Origin: Thiobacillus sp.
Lineage (GTDB): Bacteria > Pseudomonadota > Gammaproteobacteria > Burkholderiales > Thiobacillaceae
NCBI GenBank assembly: GCA_024709425.1
Contig: JANJWS010000069.1
Coordinates: forward strand, 1-44,973
Length of the DNA stretch: 44,973 nt
Direction: 5' to 3'
The translations under genes and the position numbers were made by a program. This document shows positions 15,926 to 26,514 of the stretch, in pieces (the stretch's first letter is position 1; each line of letters begins with the position of its first letter). The notes under the pieces are model-generated. The model made no database searches and was not told where the DNA came from. It worked only from the letters and a program-made list of their open reading frames with translations.

Positions 15926-16735
15926 ATGTCTGACCCCATTCACCGCAAGACTGATCGGCAGCGGTCGCGGATGCGCGACCGTGGTATCTACCTTCTTCCC
16001 AACCTGTTTACCACGGGTGCGCTGTTCGCGGGCTTCTATGCCGTTGTGCAGGCGATGAATGGGCGTTTTGAGCACGCCGCCGTGGCGATCTTCATCGCCA
16101 TGGTGCTCGACGGCCTGGACGGCCGCGTTGCACGCATGACGCACACGCAGAGCGCATTTGGTGCCGAATACGACAGTCTCTCCGACATGGTTTCGTTCGG
16201 CGTCGCGCCCGCGCTGGTGATCTACGAATTCGCCCTGCAGGGGCTCGGCAAGTTCGGCTGGATTGCCGCCTTCGTTTATTGCGCCGGTGCTGCGCTCCGC
16301 CTCGCGCGCTTCAATACGCAGCTCGACATGCCTACCGACAAGCGCTTCTTCCAGGGGCTGCCGAGTCCGTCGGCCGCCGCGCTCGTCGCTGGCTTCGTAT
16401 GGGTAATGGCGGAATACGGCATACCCGGTAGCGACGTCCGGGCTTTCGCTGCGTTTGTCGCCCTGTTCGGGGGGCTCACCATGGTAAGCAATCTGCGCTA
16501 CTACAGCGGGAAGGAAATCAACCTCAGGAAGAGCGTGCCGTTCTTCGTCATCTTGCTCGTCGTGCTGGCCTTCATCCTGATCTCGACCAGCCCGCCCGAA
16601 GTGCTGTTTGGCGCTTTTGTTCTGTACGGGGTGTCGGGTTACGCCGACGCCATGCGACACTTGGTGGGCCGCGGCAAGGGCAGAAAAGTGCCAGCTCGCG
16701 AACCGGTCCAGCCCGGTGACGGGTCCGAGGGGTAG
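15926..16735 (+). CDS. pssA: CDP-diacylglycerol-serine O-phosphatidyltransferase
   Basis: Makes phosphatidylserine from CDP-diacylglycerol and serine, the substrate of Psd next door. The 269-residue integral membrane enzyme has the CDP-alcohol phosphotransferase motif DGLDGRVARMTHTQSAFGAEYDSLSD (about residues 62-87, D-G-x2-A/D-R-x8-G-x3-D-x3-D type). It has around seven hydrophobic segments, and the N-terminus RGIYLLPNLFTTGALFAGF is typical. The tail RGKGRKVPAREPVQPGDGSEG is basic and disordered. CdsA, which supplies its CDP-diacylglycerol, is encoded at 20820. In several relatives leuA follows pssA; here the next gene is rpsB. Confidence 0.93.
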   Translation: MSDPIHRKTDRQRSRMRDRGIYLLPNLFTTGALFAGFYAVVQAMNGRFEHAAVAIFIAMVLDGLDGRVARMTHTQSAFGAEYDSLSDMVSFGVAPALVIYEFALQGLGKFGWIAAFVYCAGAALRLARFNTQLDMPTDKRFFQGLPSPSAAALVAGFVWVMAEYGIPGSDVRAFAAFVALFGGLTMVSNLRYYSGKEINLRKSVPFFVILLVVLAFILISTSPPEVLFGAFVLYGVSGYADAMRHLVGRGKGRKVPAREPVQPGDGSEG

Positions 16736-16816
16736 GGCGAGGCAGGTCTGCCTGGGGTGTTGGCGGCAGAACCGCGGGCCGTGTCGTCGGAGACGAGGGG
16801 CGCCGTGGGGCATACC

Positions 16817-16842
16817 GTGGTACGCCCTTGGGGCCGTACCAC
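16817..16842. other. Strong inverted repeat upstream of the rpsB promoter
   Basis: GTGGTACG and CGTACCAC form a perfect 8-base stem around a ten-base loop, between pssA and the -35 box at 16866. It has no T tract, so it is either a rho-independent-like stop lacking its tail or a binding site acting on the ribosomal promoter. Confidence 0.4.
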
Positions 16843-16865
16843 TGGGTCGCCACAATGGCTTGGAC

Positions 16866-16894
16866 TTGAACCAGGTGCTGCTTCAATTTATAAT
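16866..16894 (+). promoter_or_regulatory. Sigma-70 promoter of rpsB-tsf
   Basis: TTGAAC (16866-16871), exactly 17 bases, then a consensus TATAAT (16889-16894). Transcription would start near 16901, leaving a leader of roughly 110 bases before rpsB. This is long enough for the autogenous S2 control known for this operon in enterobacteria. Confidence 0.8.
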
Positions 16895-17014
16895 TATCGG
16901 CTGTCCGGAATGGTCCGGGCAAATTCGCACACCTGCCGATTAAAGGGTGGTGGCGCGGCGGAATGCGTCGCGTGGCTGCTGGCGGGTGGAGGCTCAACCC
17001 TTTAGGAGACTTTC

Positions 17015-17758
17015 ATGTCCGTCACCATGCGTCAAATGCTTGAAGCCGGTGTCCACTTCGGCCACCAGACCCGCTTCTGGAACCCCAAGATGGCCCCGTT
17101 CATTTTCGGTCATCGCAACAAGATTCACATCGTCAACCTGGAAAAGTCCCTGCCGATGTTCCAGGGGGCGCAGAAGTTCGTACGCCAGCTTGCTGCAAAC
17201 AAGGGCACCGTGCTGTTCGTCGGCACCAAGCGTGCGGCACGCGACATCGTACGCGAGGAGGCGCAGCGCGCCGGTGTGCCTTTCGTCGACAACCGCTGGC
17301 TGGGCGGCATGCTGACCAACTTCAAGACCGTCAAGCAGTCGATCAAGCGCCTGAACGACCTGGAAGCGCAGATCGCCGAGCCGGGCCGCCTGTCGAAGAA
17401 GGAAATCCTCACCGTGCAGCGCGAGGTCGACAAACTCAACCGCAGCCTTGGCGGCATCCGTGAGATGGGCGGCCTTCCCGATGCGATCTTCATCATTGAC
17501 GTCGGCTATCAGAAGGGCGCCGTGGTCGAGGCGAAGAAGCTCGGTATTCCCGTGATCGGTGTGGTCGACACCAACAATAGCCCGGAAGGCGTCGATTACG
17601 TCATCCCCGGCAACGACGACTCGGCCCGCGCCATCCGCCTTTACGCCCGCGGCATGGCCGATGCGGTGCTGGAAGGCCGCGCCCAGGTGATCAGCGAGAT
17701 CGTCGGCGGCGAGGAATTCGTCGAGGTCGAGGAAGCGGGCGACGTCGCGGCCGAATAA
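17015..17758 (+). CDS. rpsB: 30S ribosomal protein S2
   Basis: The 247-residue small-subunit protein starts [20 protein letters not shown], which contains the S2 signature, and has the second signature [20 protein letters not shown]. Central [19 protein letters not shown] and [19 protein letters not shown] are family hallmarks. The acidic C-tail ([15 protein letters not shown]) is usual. GGAG lies eight bases before the ATG and a strong promoter lies about 120 bases upstream. It is the first gene of the long translation and envelope cluster. A hairpin in the 125-base gap before tsf probably sets the S2:EF-Ts ratio. Confidence 0.97.
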   Translation: MSVTMRQMLEAGVHFGHQTRFWNPKMAPFIFGHRNKIHIVNLEKSLPMFQGAQKFVRQLAANKGTVLFVGTKRAARDIVREEAQRAGVPFVDNRWLGGMLTNFKTVKQSIKRLNDLEAQIAEPGRLSKKEILTVQREVDKLNRSLGGIREMGGLPDAIFIIDVGYQKGAVVEAKKLGIPVIGVVDTNNSPEGVDYVIPGNDDSARAIRLYARGMADAVLEGRAQVISEIVGGEEFVEVEEAGDVAAE

Positions 17759-17823
17759 GCGCGTACCAGATGCGACATCGTTCCGACACATTCGTCGAAT
17801 AGGGTCGGACGAGCGGTTTTCGG

Positions 17824-17844
17824 GAGGGGCGTGGGCCCCTCTTT
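17824..17844 (+). terminator. Attenuator-like hairpin between rpsB and tsf
   Basis: GAGGGGC, loop GTGG, GCCCCTC, then TTT. The stem is seven perfect GC-rich pairs with a short U tract, so a leaky intrinsic terminator is likely. E. coli has a partial terminator at the same place. Confidence 0.65.
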
Positions 17845-17883
17845 CCGTATTGAATTGTTCGAAAAAATTATCGGGAGTTTGAA

Positions 17884-18756
17884 ATGGCAGAAATCACTGC
17901 AAGCATGGTCAAGGATCTGCGCGAGAAGACCGACGCGCCGATGATGGATTGCAAGAAGGCGCTGACCGAGGCCGGCGGCGACATGCAGAAGGCGGAGGAA
18001 ATCCTGCGCGTGCGTTTTGGCAACAAGGCCGCGAAGAGCGCCGGCCGTGTCGCCGCCGAGGGTGTCGTGACCATCGCCATTGCTGCCGACGGCAAGTCCG
18101 CGGCGATGGTTGAAGTCAACTGCGAGACCGACTTCGTGGCAAAGAACGATGACTTCATCGCGCTGTCGAGCGCGCTTGCCGACATGGTGTTAAACCAGAA
18201 CCCGGCCGACGTTGCCGCACTGTCCGCTCTGCCCTACAAGGGCACCACGGTCGAGGCTTTTCGCACCGAACTGGTTGGCAAGATCGGCGAGAACATGTCT
18301 GTGCGCCGCTTCGCCCGCATGACCGCGCAGGGCAAGTTTGCCAGCTACATCCATGGCGGCAAGATCGGCGTACTGGTCGATGTGTCGGGTGACGAAGCGA
18401 TTGCCAGGGACGTCGCCATGCATATCGCCGCCTCCAAGCCGAAGTTGCTCGATGCCTCCGGCGTGTCGCAGGAAATCATCGACACCGAACGTCGCGTGGC
18501 CATCGAGAAGGCCAAGGAAGCCGGCAAGCCGGAAGCCATGCTGGAGAAGATCGCCGAGGGCACGGTGCAGAAGTTCCTCAAGGAAGTCACCCTGCTGTCG
18601 CAGCCCTTCGTCAAGGACGACAAGCAGACCGTCGAGCAGGTGCTGAAGTCGAAGAACTCGCAGTGCCATGGTTTCACCATGTATGTGGTGGGCGAGGGCA
18701 TCGAGAAGAAGGTGTCCGACTTCGCCGCCGAAGTGGCGGCTGCGTCCAAGGTCTGA
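17884..18756 (+). CDS. tsf: Elongation factor Ts
   Basis: The guanine-nucleotide exchange factor for EF-Tu. The 290-residue product has the UBA-like N-terminus ([24 protein letters not shown]), the signature EGVVTIA...[14 protein letters not shown] at about 60-83 with the TDFV that reaches the EF-Tu Mg2+ site, and the C-terminal module ([16 protein letters not shown]). GGGAG lies eight bases before the ATG. It is separated from rpsB by the attenuator hairpin and from pyrH by six bases, so tsf and pyrH share a transcript. Confidence 0.97.
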   Translation: MAEITASMVKDLREKTDAPMMDCKKALTEAGGDMQKAEEILRVRFGNKAAKSAGRVAAEGVVTIAIAADGKSAAMVEVNCETDFVAKNDDFIALSSALADMVLNQNPADVAALSALPYKGTTVEAFRTELVGKIGENMSVRRFARMTAQGKFASYIHGGKIGVLVDVSGDEAIARDVAMHIAASKPKLLDASGVSQEIIDTERRVAIEKAKEAGKPEAMLEKIAEGTVQKFLKEVTLLSQPFVKDDKQTVEQVLKSKNSQCHGFTMYVVGEGIEKKVSDFAAEVAAASKV

Positions 18757-18762
18757 GCGGCC

Positions 18763-19476
18763 ATGGCGCAGGCCCGTCGCATCCTGCTGAAGCTGTCCGG
18801 CGAGGCCCTGATGGGGCCGGACAGTTTCGGCTATCACGCTGAAACCCTGGCGGGCTTCGTCGCGCAGATCCGCGAGGTGGCGGCGCTGGGGGTGCAGGTT
18901 GGCATCGTCGTCGGTGGCGGCAACCTGTTCCGCGGCGCGACTGGCGCGCTCTCGGGCATGGATCGCGCTACCGCCGATTCGATGGGCATGCTCGCTACGG
19001 TGATGAACGCGCTGGCCTTGAAGGATGCGCTGGCGCAGGCCGGCGTGCCTGCGCGGGTGCAGACGGCGGTCTCGATCGCCCATGTCGGCGAGGGTTTCGA
19101 ACGCGACGTGGCGGTGCGCGAACTGGAGGCCGGCAACGTGGTGATCTTCGGCGGCGGCACCGGCAATCCCTTTTTCACCACGGATACCGCGGCGGCGCTG
19201 CGCGCGGCCGAGATCGGTGCCGATCTGCTGCTGAAGGCGACCAAGGTCGATGGCGTGTACACCGCCGACCCGAAGAAGGACCCGGCGGCGCAGCGCTACG
19301 CCTCGCTCTCCTTCGACGAGGCGATCGCGAAGAACCTGGGTGTCCTCGACACTGCGGCCTTCGCGTTGTGCCGCGATCAGAAACTGTCGCTCGTCGTGTT
19401 CAACGTCTTCAAGCCCGGTGCGCTGAAGCGCGTGGTGCTGGGCGAGGACGAGGGCACGCGGGTGCGCAACCATTGA
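18763..19476 (+). CDS. pyrH: UMP kinase
   Basis: Phosphorylates UMP to UDP using ATP; bacterial hexameric amino-acid-kinase fold. The 237-residue protein begins [18 protein letters not shown] and has the GGGNLFRG nucleotide loop, [13 protein letters not shown], the [19 protein letters not shown]-binding region and [13 protein letters not shown]. Length equals the family norm. It starts six bases after tsf, before frr. The order rpsB-tsf-pyrH-frr is conserved across bacteria. Confidence 0.96.
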   Translation: MAQARRILLKLSGEALMGPDSFGYHAETLAGFVAQIREVAALGVQVGIVVGGGNLFRGATGALSGMDRATADSMGMLATVMNALALKDALAQAGVPARVQTAVSIAHVGEGFERDVAVRELEAGNVVIFGGGTGNPFFTTDTAAALRAAEIGADLLLKATKVDGVYTADPKKDPAAQRYASLSFDEAIAKNLGVLDTAAFALCRDQKLSLVVFNVFKPGALKRVVLGEDEGTRVRNH

Positions 19477-19485
19477 GGAGCAGAC

Positions 19486-20055
19486 ATGGCTGAAACCACC
19501 ATTGCCGATATCAAGCGATCCGCCGAGCAGAAGATGGGCAAGACGCTGGACGCGCTGAAGAACGATCTCGCCAAGGTGCGCACGGGGCGTGCGCATACCG
19601 GCATCCTCGATCATGTGTTGGTCGACTACTATGGCAATCCGACGCCGGTACCCCAAGTGGCGAACGTCTCACTGGTTGACAGTCGCACGCTGGGTGTGCA
19701 GCCCTATGAGAAGAATATGGTCGGCAAGATCGAGAAGGCAATCCGTGATTCCGATCTCGGTCTGAACCCTGCTACGCACGGTGAAATCATCCGCGTACCG
19801 ATGCCCGCGCTGACCGAGGAGCGGCGCCGCGATCTCATCAAGGTGGTGCGTGGCGAGGGCGAGAATGCGCGGGTCGCGGTGCGCAACATCCGGCGTGATG
19901 CCAACAACGCGTTGAAGGATATGGTCAAGGCGAAAACTGCGACCGAGGACGAGGAACGTCGCACCACCGACGAGGTGCAGAAGCTTACCGACAAGTACAT
20001 CGGCGAAATCGACAAGATGCTCGCCGACAAAGAGAAAGACCTGCTGGCGGTCTGA
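19486..20055 (+). CDS. frr: Ribosome recycling factor
   Basis: Splits post-termination ribosomes together with EF-G. The 189-residue protein is slightly longer than the typical 185. It shows the three-helix bundle with [39 protein letters not shown] and the [29 protein letters not shown] block whose basic residues contact rRNA. GAGGAG precedes the ATG. It is part of the rpsB-tsf-pyrH-frr run. Confidence 0.96.
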   Translation: MAETTIADIKRSAEQKMGKTLDALKNDLAKVRTGRAHTGILDHVLVDYYGNPTPVPQVANVSLVDSRTLGVQPYEKNMVGKIEKAIRDSDLGLNPATHGEIIRVPMPALTEERRRDLIKVVRGEGENARVAVRNIRRDANNALKDMVKAKTATEDEERRTTDEVQKLTDKYIGEIDKMLADKEKDLLAV

Positions 20056-20064
20056 GTCGAACGC

Positions 20065-20823
20065 GTGTCTTCCCGCCACCAGCCGGCCGGGCCGGCCGAT
20101 ACAGAAGTTCCGCGGCACATCGCTGTCATCATGGACGGTAACGGGCGTTGGGCCAAGCGTCGTCTGATGCCGCGCGTGGCGGGTCACCGCAAGGGTGTCG
20201 AGGCTCTGCGTGGGGTGATTCGTGCTTGCGCCGAGCGCGGTGTGCGACACCTCACCGTCTTTGCATTCAGCTCGGAGAACTGGCGCCGTCCGCAGGAGGA
20301 AATCACCCTTCTGATGGAGCTGTTCCTGCGTGCGCTGGAAAACGAAGTCGCCAAGCTGCATCAAAACAATATTCGCTTTCGTGTGATCGGTGATCTCTCC
20401 GGTTTTTCGGGGCGTATCCAGGCCTTGATCCGCGACGCCGAAACGCTGACCCACGATAACACCCGCCTCACCCTGACGGTTGCCGCCAATTATGGTGGGC
20501 GCTGGGATATCGTGCAGGCCGTCAAGAAGCTGATGTTGTCGGGAGTGGCGGTCGACTCGGTGAACGAGGCGGCGCTTGCGGAACATCTGAGTCTGGCCGA
20601 TCTGCCGGAACCCGACCTTTTCATTCGGACTGGTGGCGAGCAACGCATCAGCAATTTTCTGCTGTGGCAGTTGGCCTACACGGAGCTGTATTTCACCGAC
20701 AAACTCTGGCCGGATTTCGATACCGATGCGTTGGACGCCGCGATCGCCTCCTACCGCAGACGTGAGCGCCGGTTCGGGCGGACCAGTGAGCAGGTACGGG
20801 ACGTCCGCGAGGCGACTGAATGA
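20065..20823 (+). CDS. uppS: Isoprenyl transferase (undecaprenyl diphosphate synthase)
   Basis: Adds isopentenyl units in cis to make the C55 lipid carrier for peptidoglycan. The 252-residue product starts at GTG 20065. It has [16 protein letters not shown] (catalytic Asp in MDGNGRWAK at about 25), [11 protein letters not shown], and the C-terminal [20 protein letters not shown]; the usual RTSGE has Gly for Ser here, a minor variant. The stop overlaps the cdsA start by four bases (ATGA). The neighbour dxr supplies the isoprenoid precursors it consumes. Confidence 0.95.
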   Translation: MSSRHQPAGPADTEVPRHIAVIMDGNGRWAKRRLMPRVAGHRKGVEALRGVIRACAERGVRHLTVFAFSSENWRRPQEEITLLMELFLRALENEVAKLHQNNIRFRVIGDLSGFSGRIQALIRDAETLTHDNTRLTLTVAANYGGRWDIVQAVKKLMLSGVAVDSVNEAALAEHLSLADLPEPDLFIRTGGEQRISNFLLWQLAYTELYFTDKLWPDFDTDALDAAIASYRRRERRFGRTSEQVRDVREATE

Positions 20824-21626
20824 GCGCGTTGCTCAGTCGCGTGCTGACCGCCGGACTGCTGCTGGCAGTATTCGTGCCGGCCGCCGTGTGGGCGCCGACG
20901 TGGGCGTGGGGCGTGTTGATGGCGGGGGTGATCGGCATGGCTGCGTTCGAATGGGCGCGCCTGAGCCATTTTTCATTGTTTGCCGCGCGTGCCTATGCCG
21001 TGTCGCTGACGCTCGCGGCGCTGGTGTTGCCGGTGCTGACGGGCGCTGCATGGCCGTCGGCACAGACGGGCCTGACCGCATTCGCGATCGTGTTCTGGAT
21101 CGCGATCGCGCCGCTCTGGTTGTGGCGACGCTGGGCAGCTCTGGCAGCCCCGGTGCGCGCCGTGACGGGTATCGTGCTTCTGTTGCCGGCCTGGGCTGCG
21201 CTGATGGCCTTGCATGTGCGGGGCCCGGGCATCCTGCTGGGCGTCATGGCGGTGGTCTGGATTGCGGATAGCGCCGCCTATTTCGTGGGGCGCCGTTTCG
21301 GGCGCCACAAGCTCGCCCCGACCATCAGCCCCGGCAAGAGTTGGGAGGGTGTGGCCGGCGCGCTTGTCGCGTTGATGTTGTATGGCGTGGCGCTTAATGG
21401 CTTCGCGGGATTGCCGCTGTGGCCCCTGCTACCGCTACTTGCCGTGCTGCTTGCCATTTCCGTGCTCGGCGACCTGTTCGAATCCTGGATCAAGCGCGTA
21501 TCCAACATGAAGGACAGCGGATCGGTGCTTCCGGGCCACGGCGGTGTGCTCGACCGTGTCGACGCACTCGCATCGACGCTGCCGGTGGCCGTCGGCATGC
21601 TGCTATGGCTGGAGCGCCATCCGTGA
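20820..21626 (+). CDS. cdsA: Phosphatidate cytidylyltransferase
   Basis: Forms CDP-diacylglycerol, the branch point to all phospholipids including the PssA/Psd route encoded upstream. The 268-residue integral membrane enzyme has about seven hydrophobic segments. The C-terminal signature is complete: [26 protein letters not shown], then [18 protein letters not shown] and VLDRVDAL, with the metal-binding aspartates. It overlaps uppS at ATGA and dxr at GTGA, so coupling is likely on both sides. Confidence 0.95.
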   Translation: MSALLSRVLTAGLLLAVFVPAAVWAPTWAWGVLMAGVIGMAAFEWARLSHFSLFAARAYAVSLTLAALVLPVLTGAAWPSAQTGLTAFAIVFWIAIAPLWLWRRWAALAAPVRAVTGIVLLLPAWAALMALHVRGPGILLGVMAVVWIADSAAYFVGRRFGRHKLAPTISPGKSWEGVAGALVALMLYGVALNGFAGLPLWPLLPLLAVLLAISVLGDLFESWIKRVSNMKDSGSVLPGHGGVLDRVDALASTLPVAVGMLLWLERHP

Positions 21627-22807
21627 GACCACGCGTGCTGACCATTCTCGGCGCGACCGGTACCATCGGGGTCAATACGCTGGACGTGGTGGCGCGCCAT
21701 GCGGGGCGCTTCGAAGTGTTTGCGCTCACCGGCGCCACACAGGTCGAACGCATGCTGGAACAGTGTCGCGTGCACCGCCCCCGCGTGGCGGTGATGAACG
21801 AACCGGCGGCTGCGGCTGCGCTGCATGACCGCCTCGTCGCAGCCGGGCTCGACGTCGAAGTTCGCTCCGGTACCGCGGCGCTGACCGAGGTGGCAACGGC
21901 ACCCGAGGTCGATACCGTGATGGCTGCGATTGTCGGCGCGGCCGGCCTGCCTGCCACGCTGGCTGCAGCGCAGGCGGGCAAGCGCATCCTGCTCGCCAAC
22001 AAGGAAACCCTGGTGGTGTCGGGTCAGCTCTTCATGGATGCCGTGGCAGCCAGCGGTGCAGAACTGTTGCCGATTGATTCCGAGCACAACGCGATCTTCC
22101 AGTCGCTGCCACGCGGCTTCCGCGGAGATTTCCAGCAGGCGGGGGTGAACGCGTTGTGGCTCACCGCCTCGGGGGGGCCATTCCGCACCCTGTCGGAGGA
22201 AGCCATCGCCGCGGCGACGCCAGCGCAGGCGGTGGCGCACCCCAACTGGGTGATGGGAAAGAAGATTTCGGTTGATTCGGCCAGCCTGATGAACAAGGGG
22301 CTGGAGGTGATCGAGGCGCGCTGGTTGTTCAACGCGCACGCCGAGCAGATCAAGGTGCTGGTGCATCCCCAAAGCATCGTGCATTCGATGGTCGAATACG
22401 TCGATGGCTCGGTAATTGCGCAGATGGGGACGCCCGATATGCGTACGCCGATTGCCTATGCGCTGGGCTTTCCGGAACGCATCGATGCCGGTGTGCCAAT
22501 GCTGGAACTGATGGGGCGGCAGCTCACTTTCGAGGCGCCGGATCTCCAGCGTTTTCCGTGCCTCCAGCTGGCATTCGACGCGCTCGCGGCAGGCGGCAAT
22601 GCCGCTGCCGTGCTGAACGCGGCCAATGAGGTCGCGGTGGCGCGCTTCCTCGATGGCGCGGCCTCGTTCGGCGCCATCGCCGCCAGCATCGCGCACGCAC
22701 TCGACAAGCTCGCCGGCGGACCAGCCAGCACGCTCGACGACCTGCTCGATGCAGACCGCCAGGCCCGCCGCGTGGCCGATGCCTTCATCGGGGCCGCCCG
22801 CGCGTGA
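21623..22807 (+). CDS. dxr: 1-deoxy-D-xylulose 5-phosphate reductoisomerase
   Basis: Commits DXP to the MEP isoprenoid pathway: rearrangement and NADPH reduction to MEP. The 394-residue protein starts at GTG 21623, overlapping the cdsA stop (GTGA); a longer open frame exists upstream but lies inside cdsA. Motifs are the Rossmann loop [29 protein letters not shown], the metal site in [11 protein letters not shown], the flexible-loop region with [23 protein letters not shown], and the C-terminal [14 protein letters not shown]. It is the target of fosmidomycin in other bacteria. Normal length. Confidence 0.95.
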   Translation: MRPRVLTILGATGTIGVNTLDVVARHAGRFEVFALTGATQVERMLEQCRVHRPRVAVMNEPAAAAALHDRLVAAGLDVEVRSGTAALTEVATAPEVDTVMAAIVGAAGLPATLAAAQAGKRILLANKETLVVSGQLFMDAVAASGAELLPIDSEHNAIFQSLPRGFRGDFQQAGVNALWLTASGGPFRTLSEEAIAAATPAQAVAHPNWVMGKKISVDSASLMNKGLEVIEARWLFNAHAEQIKVLVHPQSIVHSMVEYVDGSVIAQMGTPDMRTPIAYALGFPERIDAGVPMLELMGRQLTFEAPDLQRFPCLQLAFDALAAGGNAAAVLNAANEVAVARFLDGAASFGAIAASIAHALDKLAGGPASTLDDLLDADRQARRVADAFIGAARA

Positions 22808-24156
22808 GCGTGCTGCATACCCTGTTGTGGTTTCTGATTGCCATCGGCGTTCTCGTCGTGGTGCACGAATTTGGGCACTACGTCGCCGCACGGCTGGCCG
22901 GCGTCAAGGTACTGCGTTTTTCGGTCGGTTTCGGCAAGCCGCTCGTCAGCCGTCGCGTCGGCGCAGACCGGACTGAGTGGAGCATTGCCGCACTGCCGTT
23001 CGGCGGCTACGTGAAGATGCTCGATGAGCGGGAGGGTGAGGTGCATTCGGCCGAGGTGCACCGCGCGTTCAACCGCGCAAGTGTGTGGCGCCGCATCGGC
23101 ATTGTCGTGGCGGGGCCCGCAGCCAATTTCCTGCTTGCCGTGGTGATCTACTCGGCGCTGTTTCTCCACGGGGTGCCCGCGTTGAGGCCACTGATCGGTG
23201 AACCGCCGGCCGACACCCCGGCGGCGCTGGCCGGCCTTGTGGCAGGTGACGAGATCGTGGCTGTCAATGGCAGTGCGACGCCGAGTCTCCAGGACCTGCG
23301 TCTGGCACTCCTGCGCGCGGGTGTGGGCGGAACACGGGCCAACCTGACGCTGGCGAGCGGCCGCGAAGTGGATATGGAATGGCCGCGTGTGGATACCGAG
23401 AATCTCGAGCGTGACACGCTGCGCCCGCTCGGTATCGTTCGCCATGACCCCCCGTTGGCGCCGGTGATCGGCGAGGTTCTGCCTGATGGTGCTGCCGCAC
23501 GGGCCGGCCTCGCTGAAGGTGACCGCCTGCTTGCGGCCGACGGCCAAGCGGTGGAGAGCTGGCAGCACTGGGTGAAGCTGATTCGTGCCCATCCCTCGAC
23601 GCCGATGCGTATCGAATTCCTGCGCGATGGTCACCGCGGCGAAGTCACGCTGGTCCCGGATGCGGTGGAAGCGGATGGCGAGCGAATCGGTCGCATTGGG
23701 GCGGGTCCCCAGATCGACGATGCGCTGCGCGCCAGCCTCATGACGGAGTTGCGTTATCCGCCACTGGCCGCGTTTGGGCAGGGCATTGCCAAGACTTGGG
23801 AGATGAGCGTGTTCACCTTGGAAATGATGGGGCGCATGCTCCTCGGCCAGGTGTCGTGGAAGAACCTGTCGGGCCCGCTTACCATCGCCGATTACGCAGG
23901 GCAGAGTGCGACGCTTGGCTGGATCAGTTTCGTCGGTTTCCTCGCGCTGGTGAGTGTGAGTCTGGGCGTGCTCAACCTGCTGCCCATCCCGCTACTGGAC
24001 GGGGGGCACCTCATGTATTATGTTGCCGAAGTTTTTACCGGCCGCCCCGTGTCGGAGCGAACCATGGAAATCGGGAGCCGGATCGGCATGGCGCTACTCC
24101 TGCTGCTGATGTCATTTGCCCTGTTCAACGATTTTCAACGCCTTCTGGGCGGCTGA
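22804..24156 (+). CDS. rseP: RIP zinc metalloprotease RseP
   Basis: Inner-membrane site-2 protease that cleaves the anti-sigma factor in the envelope-stress pathway. The 450-residue product starts GTG 22804, overlapping dxr (GTGA). It has the zinc motif [19 protein letters not shown] in the first helix, two PDZ domains (about 120-200 with [13 protein letters not shown], and about 205-290 with [13 protein letters not shown]), and the second zinc ligand region [17 protein letters not shown]. It is directly upstream of bamA, a conserved pairing that links protease and outer-membrane assembly. Confidence 0.95.
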   Translation: MSVLHTLLWFLIAIGVLVVVHEFGHYVAARLAGVKVLRFSVGFGKPLVSRRVGADRTEWSIAALPFGGYVKMLDEREGEVHSAEVHRAFNRASVWRRIGIVVAGPAANFLLAVVIYSALFLHGVPALRPLIGEPPADTPAALAGLVAGDEIVAVNGSATPSLQDLRLALLRAGVGGTRANLTLASGREVDMEWPRVDTENLERDTLRPLGIVRHDPPLAPVIGEVLPDGAAARAGLAEGDRLLAADGQAVESWQHWVKLIRAHPSTPMRIEFLRDGHRGEVTLVPDAVEADGERIGRIGAGPQIDDALRASLMTELRYPPLAAFGQGIAKTWEMSVFTLEMMGRMLLGQVSWKNLSGPLTIADYAGQSATLGWISFVGFLALVSVSLGVLNLLPIPLLDGGHLMYYVAEVFTGRPVSERTMEIGSRIGMALLLLLMSFALFNDFQRLLGG

Positions 24157-24164
24157 CACCCAAT

Positions 24165-26486
24165 ATGACCCTGAACCGTTCGACGCTTGCTCTGATCGCC
24201 ATACTGGCGATTCCATCCGCTTGGGCCGAAGCGCCCTTCGTGGTGAGGGACATCCGCGTCGAAGGCATCCAGCGCACCGAGGCAGGCACGGTGTTCAGCT
24301 ACCTGCCGGTGAAGGTGGGCGAACAGCTGACCGACGAGAAGGCCACGGCGGCGGTCAAGGCGCTGTACGCCACGGGATTCTTCAAGGACGTGCGGCTCGA
24401 ATCACGTGACGGCGTGCTCATCGTCACCGTCGAGGAGCGTCCTTCGATCGCCAGCATTGCCCTGAATGGCATCAAGGAATTCTCCGCCGATGATCTCAAG
24501 AGCGGCCTCAAGCAGACCGGCCTGGCCGAGGGGCGTGTACTTGACCGGGCCCTGCTGGACAAGGCCGAGCAGGAACTCCAGCGGCAGTATTTCAACCGCG
24601 GCAAGTACGCGGTCGAGATCAAGTCGACCCTGACGCCGCTGGAGCGTAACCGTGTCGCCGTGCAGTTCGACGTGGTCGAGGGCGAAAGTGCCAAGATCCA
24701 GCAGATCAACATCGTCGGCAGCCAGGCGTTCAAGGAAAAGGAACTGTTGAAGCAACTCACTTCGACCACGCCGAACTGGCTCACCTGGTACAGCAAGAAC
24801 GACCAGTACTCGAAATCGCGCCTCGCGGGTGATATCGAGGCGCTGCGTTCCTTCTACCTCAACCGGGGGTATCTTGAATTCAACGTCGATTCCACGCAAG
24901 TGTCGATTTCGCCGGACAAGCGTGGCATCTACATTACCCTCAACATCACCGAGGGGCCGCAATACAAGGTGTCCGACATCAAGCTGGCCGGACAGATGCT
25001 GGTTGCGGAGGAAGAGCTGAAGAAATTGATCACGGTCCAGCCCGGTGAGGTGTTTGCGCGTGACCGGTTGACCGATACCACTAAGCGGATCAGTGATCGC
25101 CTCGGCAACGAGGGGTATGCGTTTGCCAACGTCAATGCCGTGCCCGAGCTCGACAAGGACAAGGCAAGCGTCGCCTTCACCCTGTTCGTCGATCCCGGTC
25201 GCCGTGTCTACGTCAATCGTGTCAACGTCGCCGGCAACACGCGCACGCGTGATGAAGTGGTGCGCCGTGAGATCCGCCAGATGGAAGGCGCATACTACGA
25301 TGCAGAAAAGATCAACCGCTCGCGCGAGCGCCTCAATCGGCTGGGGTTCTTCAACGAGGTCAATATCGAGACCCCCAGCGTTTCTGGCACTACCGACCAG
25401 GTCGACGTCAACGTCAGCGTCACGGAGCACTCCACCGGAAACGTCATGCTGGGGGCGGGCTATTCTTCGTCGGAAGGACTGGTGCTTTCGGGGTCAGTGT
25501 CGCAAAGCAACGTGTTCGGCACCGGTAACCGGTTGACCGCACAGATCAACTCTGGCAGCGTCAACACCGTGTATTCGCTGTCCTTCACCAACCCTTACTA
25601 TACTCTGGACGGCATCAGTCTCGGGTACGACATCTATCGGCGTGACGTCGACGCGACGTCCATCGACGGGGTCGGCGACTACGAGACGTCGACCTACGGA
25701 CTCGGCGTGCGGTTCGGACTGCCGGTGAACGAGCGGGATTTCATCTCCACCGGCCTGACCTACGAGCAGACCTCGCTCACCATCGATCCCCTGACTGCCC
25801 CCACGCAGTACATCCGGTTCATCGACACTTTCGGCAATGACAACGACACCCTGCGCCTCGATGCCGCTTGGGCACGGGACACGCGCAACAGCTACCTGTT
25901 CCCGACCAAGGGCCTGTATCAGCGAATCGCCGCCGAAATCGGCACGCCATTGGGAAGCCTGGAGTACTACAAACTGTCGTTTCAGCACCAGCAGTATTTC
26001 GCGCTGGGACGCAGCTTCACCCTCATGCTGAATGGAGAATTGGGCATTGGCGACGGCCTGTCCGGCAAGCCGCTACCGTTCTTCAAGAACTTCTATGCAG
26101 GCGGCACGGGGTCCGTGCGGGGATTCGAGAACGGCACGATCGGTCCCAAGGACATCAATGGCGATGCGCTCGGCGGCGACACGCGTGTGGTGGGCAACGC
26201 GGAACTCTTCTTCCCCTTGCCGGGCCTGAAGGATGACCAGTCGCTGCGCATGTCGGCGTTCGTCGATGTCGGTGCGGCGTTTGGTCCGTCCGATGGCAAT
26301 CCGTTGAATCCATACAATGGGCTGTACGAGAAGTTTGCCTTCGAGGACTTGCGTGCGTCCGCCGGTCTTGCCGTGCTGTGGGTCTCTCCACTGGGCCCGC
26401 TGAAGTTCAGCGTGGCTCAACCGATCGTTGAGAAGACCGGTGATCAGACCGAAGTATTCCAGTTCACTCTCGGCAATGTATTCTGA
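24165..26486 (+). CDS. bamA: Outer membrane protein assembly factor BamA
   Basis: The core of the BAM complex that inserts beta-barrel proteins. The 773-residue product starts at ATG 24165, eight bases after rseP. It has a signal peptide MTLNRSTLALIAILAIPSAWA, five POTRA domains (about 22-420; the first begins FVVRDIRVEGIQRTEAGTVF) and a 16-strand barrel. The barrel shows YAGGTGSVRGFENGTIG (the conserved VRGF) and the C-terminal signature ending TEVFQFTLGNVF, with a terminal Phe. Longer open frames upstream run through rseP and are not credible. Its lipoprotein partner BamD is encoded at 38357-39211. Confidence 0.96.
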   Translation: MTLNRSTLALIAILAIPSAWAEAPFVVRDIRVEGIQRTEAGTVFSYLPVKVGEQLTDEKATAAVKALYATGFFKDVRLESRDGVLIVTVEERPSIASIALNGIKEFSADDLKSGLKQTGLAEGRVLDRALLDKAEQELQRQYFNRGKYAVEIKSTLTPLERNRVAVQFDVVEGESAKIQQINIVGSQAFKEKELLKQLTSTTPNWLTWYSKNDQYSKSRLAGDIEALRSFYLNRGYLEFNVDSTQVSISPDKRGIYITLNITEGPQYKVSDIKLAGQMLVAEEELKKLITVQPGEVFARDRLTDTTKRISDRLGNEGYAFANVNAVPELDKDKASVAFTLFVDPGRRVYVNRVNVAGNTRTRDEVVRREIRQMEGAYYDAEKINRSRERLNRLGFFNEVNIETPSVSGTTDQVDVNVSVTEHSTGNVMLGAGYSSSEGLVLSGSVSQSNVFGTGNRLTAQINSGSVNTVYSLSFTNPYYTLDGISLGYDIYRRDVDATSIDGVGDYETSTYGLGVRFGLPVNERDFISTGLTYEQTSLTIDPLTAPTQYIRFIDTFGNDNDTLRLDAAWARDTRNSYLFPTKGLYQRIAAEIGTPLGSLEYYKLSFQHQQYFALGRSFTLMLNGELGIGDGLSGKPLPFFKNFYAGGTGSVRGFENGTIGPKDINGDALGGDTRVVGNAELFFPLPGLKDDQSLRMSAFVDVGAAFGPSDGNPLNPYNGLYEKFAFEDLRASAGLAVLWVSPLGPLKFSVAQPIVEKTGDQTEVFQFTLGNVF

Positions 26487-26514
26487 GGGTGCAGTCAAAC
26501 GGAGCGAGAAGAAA

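Noticed and set aside
23796-24164. N-terminal extension of BamA by about 120 residues
   Set aside because: It lies inside rseP in another frame; the ATG at 24165 opens a good signal peptide.
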